Below, piece by piece: positions 56,938-64,000 of a stretch of DNA of 64,000 nt. How positions within the stretch are numbered: the stretch's first letter is position 1; each line of letters opens with the position of its first letter. The notes under the pieces were generated by a model. The model had not been told where the DNA came from. It was given only the letters and a program-made list of their open reading frames with translations, and did not search any database. The stretch spans positions 8,470,880-8,534,879 of the forward strand of contig CATQJL010000112.1 of assembly GCA_958299035.1 (NCBI GenBank), written 5' to 3'. This DNA comes from Cylicocyclus nassatus (taxonomy: Eukaryota; Nematoda; Chromadorea; Rhabditida; Strongylidae). Made by a program: the position numbers and the translations under genes.

Positions 56938-57869
56938 AACCGATTTCTGATTTTTTTTTCAAGGCGAGCTGCCACAATTTACCTTACCAAGACATGAAAA
57001 AACTTGGAGAATTTTCGAGCTGCAAAGTGAAGAAAAGAAACCAAGAAGAAGTCGCAACGGGATAGATCCTTCCCAGGACAAACATTGTTTTCTAATTTTG
57101 AAGTGGAAAAATAAACGGAAAGTTTTTGTGCTTAGTGAAAAACCACAGCTCAACTTCTTAGAAAAACGATTTTGTATTGAACCTACTCGATTTTGAAGCT
57201 CGAACTAAAGAATATAACTGGATATCAAATTGCAGAGTCTTAGTCATAGACACAACTGAGGGTGCATTGAAAAGCAATGCAAAGGTGTACATAAGGGCGA
57301 TGTGAAGAGAAGAAAAAAAACGAGACGAGACGGGGAGGTCGGAGCCAGTCTGTACCAGTGGCATTGTAATCTTAGAAACTAGCAATGTCTTTTACCGAGA
57401 AAATCTACGTTATCGCTTTTTTTCGCTAGGATGAGCTGACAATCCGATAAGGTTTGTTTTACGGGGGTTTTTCAGAGAAAAGTCAACAGTAGCTATTCGG
57501 GAAAAAGAGCTGGATGCTTAGCAAGCATTTCTTGACGTGTAGAAAAGGGAATTTTGCAACACTGCAAAAGATGAGGGGTTAATTGAGGTCGTGAGGGAAG
57601 GAGGGGGGAGGGGGGGGGGGGGAATGACCAAATTTTTGATGAGTCCAACAGATTCACATGATATTTATTGTGACCAGAATTGAACCAATACGTTGCGCAT
57701 TTTTGGTAGAGAAGGACTTATAATTTATCCCCATTTTTGGCATATTCAGAGCTAGTTTGAGAGGTTAGGCCGTAGTCCTATGGGGTTCATGAATACTCTA
57801 ATATAATGATTAGAACCTCATCTAGAAAATACCCAAGAGATGGCTCACATGAACCATTTGCAGCCAATA
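56938..57869. other. Gene-free stretch
   Basis: AT-rich with a G13 tract (57610-57622). No gene recognised. Confidence 0.35.
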
Positions 57870-58560
57870 AATTTGATTTCAAACTCCAGATCGGACCGTA
57901 TATTCTACCGCCCTCGGGGGCGCTGATTACGGTCCGGGCCATAGTTTGATCCTGACCACTGGCAATAACTCATGGGAGCTGCGGTTGGGCAATGGCTCGA
58001 CATTGAGGGTTGAAGGGGAAAAGAAAGGTGGAGGGGTGGGAGAGGGGGGGGAGGAGCGTCCATCCACGCAAACCTCAACACATGGATTTTATACGGGAAC
58101 TGAGTGAGATGCTTTGACTAAGTCATTACCAACGTGACTTTATATGATTTATTGTCGGGTGAGAAATTCAATTGAACCCCATCCCAGACAGTACTCTCTA
58201 CCGGACTCAAAAGCGCTGATTACAGTCCGGGCTAAAGCTTGAATTCGACCTAAGGCCATAAATGAATCAAATGGGTTGCAGGCTCAAAATGGGATTTAGG
58301 GAGAATAGGTGATATGGGGCGATGAGGAAGGAGTGGAGGGGGAAGGGGGAGTAGAAAAGTAGGCATATTTGGACCCCTGGGTTTCTTATGTGTAAAATAA
58401 TTGGGAGTCCCCAAGTAAACCATTGCACAAGCGGGCACCTTGTATGATTCATTCTTAGCTGAAAAATTTATCTTCAATCTCAAACCCAGACCGTACATGT
58501 CACCGTACGCGTACCTGCTGATTACGGTCTGGGCTGGAATTCAGAGTTGAATTTAAGATT
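57870..58560 (+). repeat. ACCGTA/GCTGATT family, three tandem units of about 300 bp
   Basis: Cores at about 57890-57945, 58180-58235 and 58485-58540 each read (C)AGACCGTA-like, then GCTGATTACGGTC(C/T)GGGC. Between them lie GA/GGGG-rich purine tracts and TGAATCAAATGGGTTGC-like text. The spacing of about 295-305 bp shows tandem amplification. Confidence 0.6.
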
Positions 58561-58729
58561 AGGGCCTTTCATTTCAATGGGTCACCCAATATAAAACCTT
58601 AGGTATACAGTATTTTTCTGTACACAGTTTAAGGGTTTTGCAATTTTATAACATATGAACTACATTCTCTTCAAATCTTTCGCATTTTCGCCCTATTTGC
58701 TCCCCGAGATCGCAATTTTGCGGCTGAGC

Positions 58730-59060
58730 AGTGGCCTCAGCACCCAAAGCAGAGTTGTTTATGTCCCACATAACAAGCTACGAATGGGCTTCGTCCAAAA
58801 TACCCGATGAGCTGCTGTGTATGCGCGTGTTGTGTGTGTGTGTGCGAGAGGAATTATAATGTAGTGCAGAGCCGAGTTCACAGCGCACTTTTACGAGGCT
58901 CGTCGTCGCCGACGTCGCCCCGTAAATGCGCAGCTAAAAAAGCGCGACGATGACGAGCGCACATTGAGAAGGTCGTTAGAGGGCGGAAAATTGACTGATG
59001 TTTGCAGAGTAATATCGAGTGAGGGAACGTAAACGGAGGGATTTGTGTGGAAACTTGCAA
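58730..59060. other. CpG-rich island with TTTACGA-type sites
   Basis: It contains a GT microsatellite (about 58825-58845), CACTTTTACGAGGCTCGTCG and CCCCGTAAATGCGC. TTTACGA is a Cdx/posterior-Hox-type core. No exon is supported. Possible enhancer. Confidence 0.3.
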
Positions 59061-59147
59061 ATATTTGCACCAAAAGTCATGAAAAGTTCGTTCAAAAATT
59101 TTCAAAATGTCGTATCGAATAGTATAACGAATGCTTTAATGTACATA

Positions 59148-59400
59148 TAGTTGAATCATTCCATATGATTATGTGTGTCACTGCACACACTGCCCACCTT
59201 TGGCGTCCTCATCCAGGTTTTGAGGTCCAGATCCCCTTCAGGCAAATGGTCTTTTTAATTCATGTTTTCTTTCCTTTTCAAATAACAATATTTACAAAGA
59301 GGTTTAAACGATAACAGCAGGTCCAAATGCAAAACCAGGATGGGGACGCCAAAAATGGAGTTTGTGTGCAGTACACACATGATCATACGTGATTCGACTG
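59148..59400. mobile_element. Short TA-flanked foldback MITE (253 bp)
   Basis: The left end TAGTTGAATCATTCC...GATTATGTGTGTCACTGCAC mirrors the right end, whose reverse reads CAGTCGAATCACG...GATCATGTGTGTACTGCAC. It is flanked by TA (59146-59147 and 59401-59402). Both arms contain TTTGGCGTCC-CATCC. Confidence 0.65.
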
Positions 59401-59402
59401 TA

Positions 59403-60962
59403 CGCAACAAATCAGGGATTTTTTTCTCGAATGGAAGCTAGCTATGGATCAATAAAAATTCGCAACTTTTTTCTCGATATTTGCGTCAGTCATCTCGACC
59501 ATGTTAAACAACTTCAAATTCATTCTATGCAAATTTGATATTTGATGAATAGAATGAGTTATTCTGGAAAATTTGAAAAATAATAATTATTCACAAGGGA
59601 AGGATGGTTAGTCGAAGTGGCCTTTTAAGATGAAACATATACCATCTTGAAGGGATATAACTCTGATTCCAAATCTTTTTTATCTGCAAAATGTTCGTAG
59701 ATGGAGAGTTAGAGCGTTTAATGGAGTAAAAATTGAATGAATTTCAATGATAAAATCAGTTCCTAATATAGTATTTTCTTAGCACTCAAATAAGGCAGAG
59801 AAGTGTGGATATAAGTTGTCTTAGGATATTTACTGCTCGAAATGCCCTGGTAATTATAATTGCTCTTTTCGCGAGCTAAAAATGCTACGATTAGTTTTAT
59901 TGTATTTGTCTTTACCAATTTAACTTTCTTCTATTTGTTGCGAGTTTTTTGCTCAGTCAAGTGCAACTGTACGCATACTGTATACTTACTGTAAGAGCAT
60001 ATTCTTTTCTCAGAAATCGCTTGTTATGGTTAGATTTCGACGAATGATTGTTCCAAAGTCTTTTGAAAAAAAAATCTCAACCCTGCAAAGGGATTCCTTT
60101 GTAAACGTTGAAAAACAGGTTCTATACTTCAAAGAAAAAGTTACTGCAAACTTGCAAAGAAAAAAGTTGACAAACGAAAAAAGATGCAATAAAAAATAGG
60201 AACAGGTAGCGGCAAAAAGAAATTTAGTACGGAAGAGCTATCCTTGGCCAATTCTGTAGGAAAAAAAAACAGAAAAAATTAGAGAAAGGGAAACTCCTCA
60301 GAACACGGATGAGGATGTATGGTAGTTCAGTTGGAAACTTATCTGCTTCAATGTCTGACAAATATCTCATCTTTCTACTGCAAATGAGTAGAAAATATAC
60401 AAGAATTTGACTAAAAACTGGATTCTGGAAAATGCGCAGGCAGAACAAGGAAAGTCGACACCTTTGAAATGAAAAAAATTAGAATTTTCTACGAAAAATC
60501 TGCCAGAAAACTCAGAAATTCAACTCAAGGATTTAGGCATTTTAGGTTTTCCTTTGAACCATGCAAAGCGAAACTCTTCAAGAAAAGGGCCAAAAGTAAG
60601 TTCTCAATAACATTTTTGCCGATCTCTCAAGATTAATTGAATTATTGTGGAAACATTCGAATAAAAAGTCTCAAACAAAAGAGCCCTATTATTCTACTAA
60701 CGAGCGCTGTAAAAATAGAGCATTATGACTTATTTTTGCAAATGACGAGAGTGTTTTCTTTTTCAGAAGTCAATCATAATATTGATTTTAGGAACGAGAG
60801 TGCATCCAAAGTACAAATCTGCCATCTGTTCCCGTTGAGGACAACTTACAGTGCGTGTATATGCCATTTGGCTTGAAAAGACGATTTGTAAGAGGGAAAT
60901 GCTAAAGAAAAATATCATCATATTATTTGAAAGTAGAAAGCTCTTGCAAGACTTTATGGATC
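59403..60962. other. Gene-free stretch
   Basis: AT-rich. Only short chance frames. Confidence 0.4.
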
Positions 60963-61391
60963 ACTAGATGGCAAACCCGGCTCCGCCCGGGACCAAACTT
61001 TGCACACATACACTTCGGGGCAGAGAGCGTGTCATGGTCTACTTTTCGTTATCGATCGATGTCGATTTTTTTTTTGCAAAATTTGAGCTAGGGGGCTAGG
61101 ATTTTGCACAGGGGGGTAATCGAGCATGCTGATCAACCCTCGATCAACTGCTCGATTACCCCCCTGTGCAAAATCCTAGCCCCCTAGCTCAAATTTTGCA
61201 AAAAATCGATAAAATCGATATCGATCGATAACGAAAAGTAGCCTATGACACGCTCCCTGCCCCGAAGTATATGTGTGCCAAGTTTGGTCCAAATCGGTTC
61301 AGAAATAAAAATTTCTATTCCGCACATACGTACAGACATACAGACAGACAGACATACAGACATACAGACATTCAACTTTATATATAAGATT
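60963..61391 (+). mobile_element. Degenerate element with CCCGG head and TATATAAGAT tail, copy 2, containing a foldback
   Basis: It starts CTAGATGGCAAACCCGGCTC and ends CTTTATATATAAGATT, like 53511-53910. Its middle is a large inverted repeat, with arms at 60990-61126 and 61149-61290. A CAGA/CATA microsatellite lies at 61330-61370 just before the tail. No coding. Confidence 0.55.
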
Positions 61392-62949
61392 GAAGTGTGC
61401 AAATGAGATGCACCAGGAAGGGAAAAATTTGGTTATTTCGAGGAAGGGGAGACTATTGATGATAATTAGCAAAGAAAGATCAAAATTACACACATCAGAA
61501 GATTTTGTGTGAGTATAAAAATAACGTTTATCGATTGCTTTGATCCCATCGATAACTATCGCTATGCTAAAGTTACGCCCAAGGCTTCCGTGCCAGTCCC
61601 ATGCCAGCCTAATTCGGCACTAGCACGATCCTGGCACGACATTCGAATGGCGCTGGCACGAGCACCTCTGAACCATGTCTCAATGCGGATTTCACCTATG
61701 TTTGAATGAAAAACAGACACAATAAATTAAAGTTTGAAAGTTTTCTAGTGGAATAAAAATTGAGCTTAAAATACCAGTTAATACATTACATTGTCTTCAT
61801 ATTCCCATTCCCCCGACCCCCCCCCCCTTCTCTAGATTCAAAATTTTCAGAAGTGGTGTCCATGATTGTAGAATCATGCAGGCTAACTTGCTTCATTAAA
61901 AGAAAAATTTTTTGAAGCAATTAAATCATAAATCATAATCATAAATAAATCATATTTCTGCTATTTTCAAAAAATTTGAGGGCTGCAGGCTTTCTATAAG
62001 CTTGAAATGCCAACCAGATAATTTCCCAGCGTATTATCTCTCCCCTTATCCCACCCCCTGCAAATCCCCGGAAAAATTGGGACCGACTGTGCAATGCATG
62101 CACTAAAAAATTTTCTAAACAATGGGAAGCATAAGATTACGAAAAATGGACTTGGCTAGCTCAGCTTGGGCAAATCGACATCTTCTTTATTAATTCACAG
62201 ACAAATTCTCTTTCCTCTCTATTAACAGCGAATACACTAAAGCCAAGAGTAGTAGAAGTATCAAAAATTGATCAAAAATACGTAAGTTTTTGTACAGCCC
62301 TTCGGCGATAAATTTGCTACACCTCTGGTACCATCCTCAACATTTAGAACCTCCCGAACGTTTCGCAATTACGAGTGATAAATGGCGATTAGCAAGCCTG
62401 GCTCTAGCCATTGGCTAGTTCTTTAAAGTGATTACTTTAAAGCTCATAAAATGCTCAATGGAACGATTTTACAAAACAAACGCCAAAGTTCTAAGTAGAC
62501 AAACCTGCTTCACATTACGAATCTAATATGAAGTTTCTAGAAGATTAAATTTCTAGATTTTATCCTGGAATTACTTGCATCTATATAAATAGCATACATG
62601 TATATGTTTTGAATTGAACACGTTGTTCTGGACAATTGCAAAAAAAAACCAGAAAATGCTAGAAGCGGTGCATCAATGTATTGGAAGTTGCAACTCTTAT
62701 TTCGCTTTTTTTCGTCTATCAAGGTGGTATAGGAATTACCCATTATTTTTTGGAATTTTATGATTTTTCAAAATGAGTAGGACAGGTGTGACAGTTGGTA
62801 GAAGTGCATTAGAATCATTTTTTCAGGTAAGTGGTAACCGGACAAATCGGATATCAGCCCTTCTTATATTGAAAGTGATAGGAAGGTCTTAGCAAACACA
62901 TTTTCCATGTGATAGCTTTACAGGTTCATTTGTAAGTGAGAAATTAACC
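61392..62949. other. Gene-free stretch
   Basis: AT-rich, with a C11 tract (61817-61827). No gene recognised. Confidence 0.4.
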
Positions 62950-63095
62950 TCAAAACTTTCCCGGACCGAAATCTTTCCAAGTGGACCAATCAGCGTCGTC
63001 GAGTACGGTAGGGGATACGGCCTGGACCAAAGTTCAAACTTAAATTGTAACGAATGAACCATACGAGTTGCCGCCTGGGCAGTGGCTTAGCTAAG
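62950..63095 (-). repeat. ACCGTA/GCTGATT repeat family, last copy
   Basis: It contains CCCGGACCGAAATC, GTGGACCAATCAGCGT, GAGTACGGTAGGGGATACGG and AATGAACCATACGAGTTGCC, matching 30715-30830 and the reverse of 44728-44905. Confidence 0.5.
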
Positions 63096-64000
63096 GTATC
63101 TCAACCAGTCAAAGAGAAACTGAAGTACCTGAATTTATCAGCACATCACTTTTAAAAAAATTTCCTAGAAATTTGTTCTTTGAATTTTGCTACTTTTACA
63201 TTTTCTTCGACAATGAATTACATTCGTTTGCCGACTTGCTTGCCAACCTAGTTACCAAACCACGTCATTTCTATTTCACTTTGAGTATGTGATGAAACCG
63301 GAATTTTTGGCAAAAGCAATGATGAATTTTCTTCCAAAAAACGAATGGGAGAATTTTTCAATAATCAATTTTTCAACTTATGTTCTATTCCCGAAAAAGG
63401 TTTTTGTTCCTATGGAATTTTTCTATGACATCTAACCTCCCCCCCCCCCCTCACCCATGATTCCGATGGAACCATGCACTATTGCCAATTCCCGCGTGTC
63501 ATAGTGTTCATGCGCGACTACTAGTCTATTAGTTTTCCAACATGTCCCCGTCGAGCTTTTTTATCAACAGTCAATGTTGTCACCCACTTTCTAATATATT
63601 GTATCAAACTGTTTGCTTAAAAAAAGTTTTTTACTGAGAAATTTCATGAAATGCAGACAATTTTTCTGATAAATGTTAATTACTCATAGCAAAAAATAAC
63701 CGTTTGTGCAAGTTTCCCGTTTCACCTTTCCTATACATTCCGCTGACCTGTCGTGCTGACGATGTTTGGACATCTTCGTGCAACAGATACAAAGAAAAGT
63801 TATATATTGATAATCTTAGTCTTTCCCTTCTGAGAAAAATCATGTTTTGCAAAATAATTACCAGCTTTATAAACTAAATTCCCGTTTCATTAAACCTCAA
63901 AAAGCATTGAAGAAGTAACTTTTCAGTACAGCGGCCTGAATTATGACCTTATCGGTAAATCAGGCGCTGTACTGAAAAGTTAATTTGCTGGTCGCTATTC
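63096..64000. other. Gene-free right end
   Basis: AT-rich with a C12 tract (63439-63450) and two stray TTTCCCGTTTCA units (about 63713 and 63878). TTTTCAGTACAGC near 63920 and its inverse GCTGTACTGAAAAGTTA near 63967 form a short hairpin at the window edge. Confidence 0.4.

Noticed and set aside
61330..61370. CAGA/CATA repeat as a possible telomere-type repeat
   Set aside because: It does not match nematode TTAGGC and is a short microsatellite inside a degenerate element.

Overview
This is an AT-rich nematode nuclear segment, probably from a rhabditid-type worm; I cannot name the species. The evidence is short introns with TTTTCAG-like acceptors, a plausible spliced-leader acceptor five bases before a start codon, nematode-style foldback DNA elements and a nematode-like MAP1 gene.

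Left end (about 0.4-9 kb): one well-supported gene on the minus strand. I rebuilt 22 exons (8980 down to 867) that join in a single frame of 1124 codons plus stop. The product is a MAP1/Futsch-family microtubule-associated protein. It has a MAP1-type N-terminal region, a long Pro/Ala/Glu/Lys-rich linker, a helical stretch and a C-terminal MAP1 light-chain domain ending in KIEL. A possible first exon of another gene lies just upstream (9932-10063).

Middle (about 10-45 kb): a gene desert. One exon-like segment on the minus strand (29227-29442) has good splice signals. Otherwise the region holds degenerate repeats: a TIR family rich in CGGAAGT motifs (five copies), a 160-bp tandem array, a three-copy family with a small GAAA-loop hairpin, several CpG-rich islands and many poly-C/poly-G tracts. 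Two mariner-type foldback elements lie back to back at 41.7-43.6 kb and split one copy of the hairpin family.

45.0-52.0 kb: the highlight is a young Penelope-like retroelement (PLE) insertion. It has two identical full monomers (period 3009 bp), each coding for an 889-aa reverse transcriptase plus GIY-YIG endonuclease. They are preceded by a 5'-truncated third copy and a 101-bp inverted piece. An 11-bp direct repeat flanks the whole block, so it looks like one integration event. Each inter-ORF region has a TATA-like box and a hammerhead-ribozyme-like motif.

Right end (52-64 kb): no gene recognised. It holds more TIR/foldback elements (56.3, 59.1 and 61.0 kb), a dispersed ACCGTA/GCTGATT repeat family that is tandem at 57.9-58.6 kb, and a CpG-rich island at 58.7-59.1 kb.
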